Source: CAZMGV01 sp964621525 [NCBI: uncultured bacterium] (GTDB lineage Bacteria > JAGRBM01). Taken from it: a stretch of DNA of 64,000 bases. The position numbers and the translations under genes are program-made. Location: contig CAZUMS010000004.1 of the NCBI GenBank assembly GCA_964621525.1, positions 62,001 through 126,000 on the forward strand. Reading direction: 5' to 3'. Shown here piece by piece: positions 27,738-37,952 of the stretch. Each line of letters begins with the position of its first letter. Within the stretch, counting starts at the first letter, position 1. Below the pieces are notes generated by a model. The model was not told where the DNA came from. It searched no databases and saw nothing but the letters and a program-made list of their open reading frames with translations.

Positions 27738-28436
27738 TCAGGCTCCCTTCGGAGCCGCGCGGCGGCTGCGAATGATGCGCTCGTAGGCCTTGCCTGCAGC
27801 GACGGTGAGCAGCAGCAGCTCGCCGAGGTCCGTGTCCGTCTCGCGCGCATGCCCGTTGTCCAGATAGAGCAGATTCGCCGCCCGGTCCCCGGCCAGCACC
27901 GGCACGATCAGCGCACCGGCGGGCCGTTGTCCGCCCGTGAGCTTCACGAACGAATCGTTCACATCGCTCCGGGGCATGGGGCCGAGATAACAGGCCGCTC
28001 CGTGGATGAAGTTCCGGAATACCGAGGGCTTGTCGAGATCGAATCCCAGCGAGGGGATCGAAGCCCGGGCGAAGCCGTCTCCCGCACCGTCGAGACCGTA
28101 AAGCATGTGGCCCTTCGGGTAGAAGAGAATCGCCCGTTTCGCCGCCTTCGTGCCGTAACCGAGGAGCGCCAGCACAACCTGACGGGGATCGGACGCCTGT
28201 TCGCACTGCTTGACCGCCGCCTCGCGGTCCATGAGCCGGATCGGTTCCGGGGCTTTTGCGGACGCCCGGGGCTTCAGGTCGGGCCGTTTCAGTACGGGAG
28301 CCCGGGGCAGGTTCTCGAACAGCTTGACGATACGGTCTTTTTCGCTGGGAATCCGGAACGGGGACGCAGGAGCGCCGCCCTTCCCCCCAGCCGGATTCAT
28401 CGGCCCCCCGGCCGGTTTTGACCCCGAATCAGCCAT
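27738..28436 (-). CDS. GAF-like domain protein of unknown function
   Basis: About 232 residues from the ATG at 28436. The first ~70 residues are low-complexity, Gly/Pro/Lys-rich. From about residue 80 the sequence looks like a GAF-type sensor: RAILFYPKGHMLYGLDGAG, then GALIVPVLAGDRAANLLYLDNG and a closing helix LGELLLLTVAAGKAYERI. The match is by pattern, not by a diagnostic motif. It is the first gene of the operon with PilZ (7 bases downstream) and the TPR/cNMP protein. The divergent neighbour is the exported protein at 28566. Confidence 0.7.
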   Translation of the reverse strand: MADSGSKPAGGPMNPAGGKGGAPASPFRIPSEKDRIVKLFENLPRAPVLKRPDLKPRASAKAPEPIRLMDREAAVKQCEQASDPRQVVLALLGYGTKAAKRAILFYPKGHMLYGLDGAGDGFARASIPSLGFDLDKPSVFRNFIHGAACYLGPMPRSDVNDSFVKLTGGQRPAGALIVPVLAGDRAANLLYLDNGHARETDTDLGELLLLTVAAGKAYERIIRSRRAAPKGA

Positions 28437-28565
28437 GGCGGGTAAGGTGTTTCGGGGGCCTCCCGGAGTCAACAGAAAATGCCACTGTTTTGACCGGTTC
28501 CGAACGGTACGGCTGGAGGGTGAAACAGGGCTCCGTACGCGGTAGAATCTCCTTCAGAATCCCGT

Positions 28566-30632
28566 ATGCGCCGCTTGAGACACCGGTTCGGGACGCCCCA
28601 CTGGCGGTCCGTCATGTTGCTGGCCCTGCTGGCTGGCCCTGCCGCGCTCCATGCCTTTACGCCCCCGTTCGCTGACACCAATTCGAACACCCTGATCATG
28701 ACCCTGGCCGGCGAGAAAGCGGCTGGGCTCATGGGTTCGGAGATATCCGGCCTGCGGATGTTCGCAGCCCCGGACGGCACGCCCGGCCTGATCCCGTTCC
28801 AGATCGACCAGAAACTGGATGCCCGCCGGTACGTTTACGACAACGCACCGGGCCCGAGGCCCGCACAGCTCTCGCGGTGGGACGAAATCCTGTTCATGCT
28901 GAAGGACTGCGGGCCGCGCCTTGCGAAAGAGCGCTGGCCTCAAGGTGCCGACGAAACGGTGGAGTTCGCCGTCACCCACCCCGACGGACGGGTCGGCTAC
29001 GCGTACCTTGCCCGGTTCGCCAGCCCGCCACCCCTGCCCGCGAAGTCGTACGTGACCTACGACCCGGAGAGAGATCTCGTCTCCTCTTCCGCCTGGTCGT
29101 TCCGGTTCCGGAAACACAACCCCCTCGTATTCGACGATCTTGTCTACAAGGACCTGCGCGGGGCGGGCTCCAACACCATCGCCGACGGCATGCGGGTACG
29201 GGTGAAGGCCCGTTCGATGGGCACCATGCTCGCCATCAACAAGACCGAGGACGACTTCAAGAGCCGTCTGACGGGCTACCGGGCGGGGCCGATCCGGGTG
29301 ATCCGGGACGTGGAGTTTTCCTTCGATCTCGGGCCGATTCCGCTCACGGACCTCTATGTGCGGTTCGAAATCTCCCAGCGGGTGTTCGACGCCCGGGTGT
29401 CGTTCCAGTTTTCGACGGCGATCAGCGCGCTCGTGGACGACATCTCCGCGATCATCGGCGTGGACTACATCGACCTCAAGGGGATCACCTATTCGACTCT
29501 CGCCGTGCCTGAGGGACGCCCGATCACGGGCAGCACGGAGCCTTCCGGCGCCTACGTGCCTTATGGCAAGGAGGAATGGTTCACGCTGTCCGGGCGTGGT
29601 CTGTACCAGATCACGTTCCTCGACTTCGAACCGGGCCTCAAGCTCGAGAACAACGCCTACCTTCGTGACGGACCGGATCCCTACCCGCCCGAACGGTTTC
29701 CGGGCCAGTTCCCCTACTCCGGCTATGCCGTCACCAACTGGTCGAACGTGGGGACGAAACCCCGCACGTTCCGCATCGTCATCTCGAACCTCGACGGCCA
29801 GCCCCAGGGAGGCGGAAGCGGCATGTACCGGCTGTTCCGGTCTCCTCCGTCCGCTTCAGCGGCGAAGCCCGGTGCCCCCCGCGTCACGATCATCGGCACG
29901 GGCACCGAAGCGGACCGGCTCAAGGCCAGTCTGGCCGCCGCCGGATTCGACACAACTCTCAAGGCGAAAGAAGCAACTGCCGCCGACGGCCGGTCGGACG
30001 TCTACGTGCTGGTGGGACAGCCGGGTTCGGGCCGCCTGCGCAGTTCACTCCACGAGAGCCGGATTCCGGTGATCGACTGGTACCCGGCCTCCCGGCCCGA
30101 CGACCCCGGCGAGAACCGGCGGGGCCAGCGGCTCGTGATCGGCGGGCTTCCGGAGCCGGGCGTGCTCGCGCGGATCCTCACGGTCCTGAAACCCGGCACG
30201 CAGTCCATGGCCGCCCTCGGGGAATTCGACGCCGGCTGGCTGAAAGACCTCGGCACGGCGCTCGGGAACGTGCGGCTCGATGCACAGCCGAAAGCTCCGC
30301 TCCCCGCCGCCCTGAAGGACACCGTGGTCCTGCTCTCGCCCGAGCTCTCTCCGTCCGACGTCGCCCAGCTTTCCGCCGAGGCACCTGCACGAGGGCTCGT
30401 CCTGTTCGCCCTCTCCCGTCAGGCCGTGGACGGCGGCGCACCGCTCGGTTTCACGCCTCAGCTCGAAGGGGCCGTGCAGGTGCTGCCGTCGATCCTCGGA
30501 GCGTGGCTCAAGGGGGGCCGAACCGCCGAACTCAAGGATACGCGCGAGCTCGTCCTGAACCGGGCTGTTGTCCGCGCCCAGAAGACCCAGCTCCCGCCGG
30601 GCATTCTCCAGCTCGCGCGGCCGGTGAACTGA
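28566..30632 (+). CDS. Exported protein, paralog of the truncated gene at 1-1010
   Basis: 688 residues with a signal peptide (MRRLRHRF basic start, hydrophobic core, PAALHA cleavage). The middle shares ordered landmarks with the protein at 1-1010: WDEILFMLKDCGP near 105, KSYVTYDPERDLVSS near 160, AGPIRVIRDV near 240 and IIGVDYIDLKGITYST near 300. The last ~240 residues form a separate domain beginning APRVTIIGTGTEADRLKASL with DVYVLVGQPGSG, which looks like an alpha/beta fold with partial periplasmic-binding or receiver style. No enzyme motif is evident. A possible -10 box (TAGAAT) is at 28543. It converges on thiC. I cannot name the family. Confidence 0.85.
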   Translation: MRRLRHRFGTPHWRSVMLLALLAGPAALHAFTPPFADTNSNTLIMTLAGEKAAGLMGSEISGLRMFAAPDGTPGLIPFQIDQKLDARRYVYDNAPGPRPAQLSRWDEILFMLKDCGPRLAKERWPQGADETVEFAVTHPDGRVGYAYLARFASPPPLPAKSYVTYDPERDLVSSSAWSFRFRKHNPLVFDDLVYKDLRGAGSNTIADGMRVRVKARSMGTMLAINKTEDDFKSRLTGYRAGPIRVIRDVEFSFDLGPIPLTDLYVRFEISQRVFDARVSFQFSTAISALVDDISAIIGVDYIDLKGITYSTLAVPEGRPITGSTEPSGAYVPYGKEEWFTLSGRGLYQITFLDFEPGLKLENNAYLRDGPDPYPPERFPGQFPYSGYAVTNWSNVGTKPRTFRIVISNLDGQPQGGGSGMYRLFRSPPSASAAKPGAPRVTIIGTGTEADRLKASLAAAGFDTTLKAKEATAADGRSDVYVLVGQPGSGRLRSSLHESRIPVIDWYPASRPDDPGENRRGQRLVIGGLPEPGVLARILTVLKPGTQSMAALGEFDAGWLKDLGTALGNVRLDAQPKAPLPAALKDTVVLLSPELSPSDVAQLSAEAPARGLVLFALSRQAVDGGAPLGFTPQLEGAVQVLPSILGAWLKGGRTAELKDTRELVLNRAVVRAQKTQLPPGILQLARPVN

Positions 30633-30641
30633 GCCGGCCGC

Positions 30642-32192
<1,551 letters not shown>

Positions 32193-32274
32193 GGATTCAT
32201 GGGAAATCAGGCTACGCAAAAGCGGCCTCCGGCGCAAGCGGGTGTCCTGAAGTCCCCCCGCCTCTGATCAGCGC

Positions 32275-33156
32275 TCAACCCTTTTCCTGCCGCGTGAGCG
32301 CGTAGAGCAGGACGCCGGCGGCGACGCTGACGTTGAGGGAGGCGGTTTTGCCGGCGAGGGGGATGCGGACGCGGGCGTGGCACTCTTTCAGGTTCACCGG
32401 GCGGATGCCTTTCTCCTCGGAGCCGAGGAGGATGGCGAGCGGGCGGTCGAGGCCGAGTTTTTCCGGCTCCACGCCGCCGTTGGCGTCGGCGCCCACGACC
32501 CAGTAGCCCGACTCCTTCAGATGCACGAGCATCCGGGCGAGATTCCCGGTGCGGGCCACGGGCAGGTGCGCCGTCGCCCCGGCGGCGGCGCGCTCCACGG
32601 TGAGCGTCACGGGCGCCTGCCGGTCCTTGGGGATCAGGAGGCCGCCCGCGCCGAACGCCTCGGCGGAGCGGATAATCGCCCCCAGGTTGTGCGGGTCCTG
32701 GACCGAATCCACAACGACGAGGTAGCCCTTCTCGCGGGCCACCTTCTGGACGAGCTGCTCGGCGTCGGCGTATTCGAACGGATCGAGGAGTGCCACGACC
32801 CCCTGATGCCGGTCCGTGCCGGAGATCCGGCGGAGCGCGTCGCGCTCGGTGAACGTCACCTTGATGCTGCGGCGGCGGGCATCCTGGACGAGCGCCTTGA
32901 TGTCGGCGCCCTGGGTGCCATCGGCCACGTAGATGAGCCGGATGCGGGAGCCCGCTTTCAGGGCCTCTTCGACGGCGTTCCGCCCGGCCACGGGGCGCGG
33001 GGCGGAGGGATCGGCCCCGTCGCCTTCGCCGGTATCGCCGGAACGGCCGCCCCCGGCGTCATGCCGCCGGCGGTCGCCACGCGAATCCTCGCGGAAACGG
33101 TCCCCGTCCCTGCCGGGGCGGCGATCGCGGTTGTTACGAAAGTCGGGACGGCTCAT
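32275..33156 (-). CDS. rlmB: 23S rRNA 2'-O-ribose methyltransferase (RlmB/TrmH family)
   Basis: 293 residues. After a charged Arg/Asp/Gly-rich extension of about 55 residues comes VAGRNAVEEALKAGSRIRLIY, the substrate-binding start of RlmB, then the SPOUT domain with VVVDSVQDPHNLGAIIRSAEAFG, AILLGSEEKGI and IPLAGKTASLNVSVAAGVLLYAL, the three TrmH motifs that form the trefoil knot. RlmB methylates G2251 of 23S rRNA in Escherichia coli; TrmH-type relatives act on tRNA, so the exact target is inferred. The N-terminal extension is unusual in composition and may bind RNA. Confidence 0.9.
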   Translation of the reverse strand: MSRPDFRNNRDRRPGRDGDRFREDSRGDRRRHDAGGGRSGDTGEGDGADPSAPRPVAGRNAVEEALKAGSRIRLIYVADGTQGADIKALVQDARRRSIKVTFTERDALRRISGTDRHQGVVALLDPFEYADAEQLVQKVAREKGYLVVVDSVQDPHNLGAIIRSAEAFGAGGLLIPKDRQAPVTLTVERAAAGATAHLPVARTGNLARMLVHLKESGYWVVGADANGGVEPEKLGLDRPLAILLGSEEKGIRPVNLKECHARVRIPLAGKTASLNVSVAAGVLLYALTRQEKG

Positions 33157-33467
33157 GGGAAAGACTCTCTACCGTGAAACCGGAGGAAAAACGATATCTG
33201 CCGTTTCTGGCCGGCACCCGGCGGCACTGTGCCGAAGCGTGCCGAAGCGTGCCGAAGCGTGCCGAAGCGTGTCGGGGTTTCGAGGTTGAGCGAGGTTTCT
33301 CTCCTAACTCGCTGGAATCATTGCGACTCGTTTCGAGGCAGTTCCGGGATCCCCCCCTCCCCCTCTAGCTGCGCCCTTCTTCTAAAGAACCGGAGGCGGA
33401 GTTCCACCCGGAAAACCGCCCCCAGTCCTTTTCTTCTCAAATGCCCGTTGAGAAAACCTTTGTCTGC
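33157..33467. other. Intergenic region between recA and rlmB
   Basis: About 310 bases without a supportable gene. It holds the 10-base tandem repeat at 33229-33268, a polypyrimidine tract near 33351-33365 and a stem of seven base pairs, ttctcaa/ttgagaa, at 33434-33454 that has no T run after it. I see no clear terminator for recA. Confidence 0.6.
33229..33268. repeat. Four tandem copies of a 10-base repeat
   Basis: gtgccgaagc occurs four times head to tail without mismatch, followed by the partial copy gtgtcgggg. It lies about 70 bases upstream of the rlmB start. It is a short VNTR-like tract with no coding meaning. Confidence 0.85.
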
Positions 33468-34625
<1,158 letters not shown>

Positions 34626-34667
34626 CACAATCCCCTTGCCGGGTTCCCTCATTCCTTTGTGGAACCC

Positions 34668-34696
34668 ACTCTACTGCTTTCGGTTTCTATACGCAA
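34668..34696 (-). promoter_or_regulatory. Promoter of recA
   Basis: On the minus strand TTGCGT (34691-34696) and TAGAGT (34668-34673) are 17 bases apart, about 45 bases before the ATG at 34625. I see no CTGT-N8-ACAG or GAAC-N4-GTTC LexA-type box over it. Confidence 0.6.
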
Positions 34697-34980
34697 CCGG
34701 TTTCTTGCGCCGGCAACTTTTCCGCTGCCGCACTGCCCTTCCGGCCACGAACCCACCTTACCCGACCCCTGTGTCAGGTAGTGTCACACCGAAAACGGGA
34801 GCACACGCCGGGCCATCGCCAAGATTGGCTTAACCAGCTGAAACTAATGATTATTTCCAGGATCAAAAAATCCGCAGAAGTTGCGCCGTACGAATTCCGA
34901 ACGGAAAGAGTTGCGGGGAGAGGAGGGAACCTCGGACATCCGGCTTCCCCGCATGTGCCCCGACTTTGTCCATTAATACC

Positions 34981-35040
34981 TAGACATATATTTGTCATTT
35001 TATAGACAAATTCAATATGTTCCTAGACGACTAATAGACA
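34981..35040 (+). promoter_or_regulatory. AT-rich control region with four TAGAC repeats
   Basis: TAGACA or TAGACG starts at 34981, 35003, 35024 and 35035, spaced 22, 21 and 11 bases, close to whole helical turns. An inverted repeat, tttgtc and gacaaa, lies at 34991-35010. TTGTCA (34992) and TATGTT (35016) make a possible promoter with an 18-base spacer. The region precedes the gene at 35075 and is far AT-richer than its surroundings. The rest of the 449-base gap from 34626 shows only the recA promoter and two GTGTCA copies 10 bases apart at 34771 and 34781. Confidence 0.5.
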
Positions 35041-35074
35041 GCAACCCACTACAGCTGTCGAAAGCGAGGAACCA

Positions 35075-35470
35075 ATGGTCAAACTGGCGATCCTGGACGA
35101 AACCCTCGGCGCGCAGGTGCGCCACACGAACATTGAAACGGGAGGCGTGGAACTCATTTATGTGGGCCACAGCCTGCCGGGCTTCCGCAAACAGGCGGGT
35201 ACGAAAAAGCCGGACGTGATGGTCGTGGACCTCTCGCTGCTCGGCGACGAACCCGGCGGGGAACTCGACCGGCTCATGAAGCTCACCGACGCCGAGCTCA
35301 CGATCGTGCTCTACCACTATGCGAAGCGGGACCTCATCGACTCGCTCGCCACGCCGAAGTCACGCCCCATCAAGGCGCCCGTCACGGTGTCAGGCCTGAG
35401 GCTCCACATCCTTTCGCTCATCGTGAAAGACATCCTGAAGAACAAGACCGCCGTGAAGGCCACCGCCTGA
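35075..35470 (+). CDS. Small alpha/beta protein resembling a regulator sensing domain
   Basis: 131 residues. It starts VKLAILDETLGAQVRHTNIE and has a hydrophobic strand then Asp (KPDVMVVDLSLLGDE) and another strand followed by a helix (AELTIVLYHYAKRDLIDSL), giving a receiver-like or B12-domain-like alpha/beta pattern but without the full phosphoacceptor set. From memory, similar stretches occur in the C-terminal part of certain MerR-type regulators; here no HTH is attached. The next gene, 35 bases downstream, resembles the adjoining part of the same proteins. It is cytoplasmic, with no leader. Confidence 0.7.
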   Translation: MVKLAILDETLGAQVRHTNIETGGVELIYVGHSLPGFRKQAGTKKPDVMVVDLSLLGDEPGGELDRLMKLTDAELTIVLYHYAKRDLIDSLATPKSRPIKAPVTVSGLRLHILSLIVKDILKNKTAVKATA

Positions 35471-35505
35471 GCGGACCCCACCCCGAATCCAGAGGTTCAG
35501 CAGCC

Positions 35506-35793
35506 ATGAACAAACCGAAGAACTTCACCCCGCCGCCCCGCCAGTTCACGCCGTCCCAGATCGGCCGTCTCCTCGAGATCCGCCCGAAGGTGAACTGCGA
35601 ATGCCCCAACCACCTCGCCAGCCTCGTCTCGAGCCTCGTCGCGTTCGAGAACTACAGCGCGATGTGCGAGAACCGCAACGCGGCCGACGCCGAGCTGCAT
35701 GCGATCCTCCATGCCGAAACGTCGAAGGCCCGCGCGATCATGGAAGGCGCCCTCGCCCAGCTCATCCAGGCCGAGAACATCCGGCTGGACTGA
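35506..35793 (+). CDS. Small helical protein with CECP motif
   Basis: 95 residues. The centre reads VNCECPNHLASLVSSLVAFE followed by YSAMCENRNAADAELHAILH and a long helix to the end. Three Cys and the paired His positions are suggestive of a metal or ligand site, but none is proven. I recall a similar CECPxHLA segment at the C-terminus of some MerR-family regulators, directly after a domain like the one encoded at 35075-35470; this is recollection, not a search. The two genes are 35 bases apart and surely co-transcribed. No DNA-binding domain is present in either. Confidence 0.7.
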   Translation: MNKPKNFTPPPRQFTPSQIGRLLEIRPKVNCECPNHLASLVSSLVAFENYSAMCENRNAADAELHAILHAETSKARAIMEGALAQLIQAENIRLD

Positions 35794-36029
35794 GCGGCGG
35801 AGAGACACGATCCGGGGCTACTGCGCCGGTTCCGGCCGGCAGCCTTCCACGCCGAAACCGCTTCTTCGAAGGAGGGGTATTACCGATTACGGGACGTGGA
35901 ATAAATGCCGGACCCTGGCTGTCGTTTGTATCAAAACCGAACGAACTGCGAAGTTTTGCCTCGGGCAACTGTTGCCGTTCCTTACTCCGGGCCGGTTATT
36001 CTTGCGGATCACAGCCTTGGAGGGATTAC

Positions 36030-36563
36030 ATGCGTCGCTACCTGACGGTTCTCGGTTCCGTCCTTTTTCTGTGGCTCACAGCCGCCTGCGGTTCGGATCT
36101 GTCCATCGCGGATGCCGAGGGCACATGGTTCGTCGATGTCCGTATCCAGCGGCTCGATGACGAGACCGGCGAACCTGCCGACGTTCCCGCCCTCGACGAA
36201 ACCTACGAAGTCACCCTGACCGCCGACGGCGACACCCTGACCGTCGAGGCCGAACCGGACGAAGAGTCAACAGACTTCATCGAGGACGTGCTGGATGCCG
36301 TGGTGCTCACGGAAGCCTCTAAAGAAGACGGCAGCCTTCAGCTCGAATTCGACGACTACTCCGTGACCGGCTTCGACGTCTCCATGATCGACGGCGAGTT
36401 CATCGTTTACACCCCGTCCCCCCGGCTGGATCTGGAAACCCTCACGGGAAAGTTCCTGATCGAGGAAACCGAAATCCCCGGCGCCATCGGCCCCAAGGCC
36501 GCCGGCAACAAGCTGGAAGTCAACATACGGCGGGGATGCCGCGTTCGGTCTTGCCTCAACTGA
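36030..36563 (+). CDS. Lipoprotein of unknown function
   Basis: 177 residues from an ATG with a GGAGGG site. The signal ends LWLTAACG, a lipobox, so the Cys near residue 20 is lipidated. The mature part is acidic and beta-rich (GTWFVDVRIQRLDDETGEP, ETYEVTLTADGDTLTVEAE) and resembles lipocalin-like or calycin small lipoproteins in rhythm only. The last residues, RRGCRVRSCLN, are basic with two Cys, an odd tail. TTGCCG (35972) and TTATTC (35996) could be its promoter, next to a small ggcaac/gttgcc palindrome. No family is recognised. Confidence 0.78.
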   Translation: MRRYLTVLGSVLFLWLTAACGSDLSIADAEGTWFVDVRIQRLDDETGEPADVPALDETYEVTLTADGDTLTVEAEPDEESTDFIEDVLDAVVLTEASKEDGSLQLEFDDYSVTGFDVSMIDGEFIVYTPSPRLDLETLTGKFLIEETEIPGAIGPKAAGNKLEVNIRRGCRVRSCLN

Positions 36564-36574
36564 GCGCAGCAGGG

Positions 36575-36645
36575 GCAGCCTCATGGCCGCTCTAAACGGC
36601 GCTCTCGACGGCCGCCGGCAGCCGCACGCCCGTCCAGTCGCCACG
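36575..36645 (-). pseudogene. Decayed fragment of an hpnE 3' end
   Basis: This stretch aligns without gaps to 37965-38035, the C-terminal coding part of hpnE, with about 12 mismatches in 70 bases counted by eye. Reading the minus strand it gives GDWTGVRLPAAVESAV, then a stop, then SGHEAA; intact hpnE has GDWTGTRLPATIESAV, L, SGHEAA. The similarity ends just before GDW, so only the tail survives. Together the two copies flank the desaturase gene. The rest of 36564-36821 has nothing I can support as a gene. Confidence 0.75.
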
Positions 36646-36821
36646 CGGGTTTCCGGTTGTGAAACATTTGTATCAGCTGGCGGCAGCCGTTGGTACGGAC
36701 TGCCATTTCCGCCATAGTGGCCTCACATTTCCGGTTGCACATGGGTGTTCCGAGGCCTTCACTGGCCAAGACGGGTGCGTGGCTGGCAGTAGACCAGCGT
36801 TGAAAGCGATCCGTCCCCCAA

Positions 36822-37952
36822 ATGACCATTTTTACCGCTAAAAGGCCCAGAATCTCCTTCACAACCCCGTCCGACGACCCCTTCACCACGACGGTGAAAG
36901 CCAGAGTGGACGCTTATTTCCGCGACAATGGCATCTCCCTCCACTGGAACGGCCTGATGCTCTTCAAGTCGGCCTTCTATCTGGGCGGCTTCCTGGGCTC
37001 CTATGCGGCGATCCTGTCCGGCCGGTTCGGCGATATCGCCATGCTCGGTTTCTGCGTGCTGATGGGTGTCTTTACCGCCGGTATCGGCTTCAATGTCGGG
37101 CACGACGCCATCCACGGCGGTTATTCGCAGAACCCGCTGCTGGCCAAACTGATGTCGCACTCGTTCACGCTGATCGGCGCTAACGTCTACAACTGGAACA
37201 TCTCCCACAATATCGTTCATCACACCTACACGAACATCGCCGAGGCGGACGGAGACCTGCACACAGTCCCGGTCCTGCGGCTGTCCCCGTCTGCCGCGTG
37301 GAAACCGTACCACCGCTACCAGCATTTCTACGCCTATTTCCTCTATTCATTGTCGTCGCTCATGTGGGTGACCAGGAAGGATTACCGGCATTTCTTCGAG
37401 CGGCGGCTGGTCATGTACCAGAAGCCGTCACGTCCGCCAGCCATCGAGTATTTCGTCCTGTTCGGCGGCAAGGCGGCCTACTACTTCATGACGCTCGCCC
37501 TTCCGGTGATCGTGCTGGGGCTTCCCGTGTGGAAGGTCCTTTCAGGATTCCTGGCAATGCATCTGGCGGCCGGATTCTCCCTCGCCATGGTCTTTTCGAT
37601 CGGGCATATGGTGGAAGGGACTGCGCTCCCCTCGCTGGACGACGGCAACAGCATCCACGATTCGTGGACGGCGCATCAGGTGAGGACGTCGGCCAATTTC
37701 GGCGTGAAATACCCGCAGCTCACCAACTGGTTCTGCGGCGGGCTCAACTTCCAGATCGAGCACCACCTGTTCCCGCGCGTCTGCCACATCCACTATCCGC
37801 AGATCGCACCGATCGTGAAACAGACGGCGGAAGAGTTCGGCATCCGTTACACGGAATTCCCGACCCTGCTGGACGGGATCGCGTCACACCACCGGTGGCT
37901 GAAGCAGCAGGGAATGCGTCCAGCGGCAGCCGAAACCGCTCAAGCCGCCTGA
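36822..37952 (+). CDS. Membrane fatty acid desaturase
   Basis: 376 residues. The three histidine boxes of di-iron membrane desaturases are present: GHDAIHGG, HNIVHHTYTN and QIEHHLFP (the third with Gln at the first position, as in front-end type enzymes). Hydrophobic segments lie at about residues 45-95, 205-250. The enzyme inserts a double bond into acyl chains, probably for membrane fluidity. There is no fused cytochrome b5 domain, so electrons must come from separate carriers. It is convergent with hpnE, the two stops overlapping by 13 bases, and is bounded on the other side by an hpnE-tail remnant. Confidence 0.92.
   Translation: MTIFTAKRPRISFTTPSDDPFTTTVKARVDAYFRDNGISLHWNGLMLFKSAFYLGGFLGSYAAILSGRFGDIAMLGFCVLMGVFTAGIGFNVGHDAIHGGYSQNPLLAKLMSHSFTLIGANVYNWNISHNIVHHTYTNIAEADGDLHTVPVLRLSPSAAWKPYHRYQHFYAYFLYSLSSLMWVTRKDYRHFFERRLVMYQKPSRPPAIEYFVLFGGKAAYYFMTLALPVIVLGLPVWKVLSGFLAMHLAAGFSLAMVFSIGHMVEGTALPSLDDGNSIHDSWTAHQVRTSANFGVKYPQLTNWFCGGLNFQIEHHLFPRVCHIHYPQIAPIVKQTAEEFGIRYTEFPTLLDGIASHHRWLKQQGMRPAAAETAQAA

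Noticed and set aside
33229-33268. CRISPR array
   Set aside because: The units are only 10 bases, contiguous and without spacers, and no cas gene is present.
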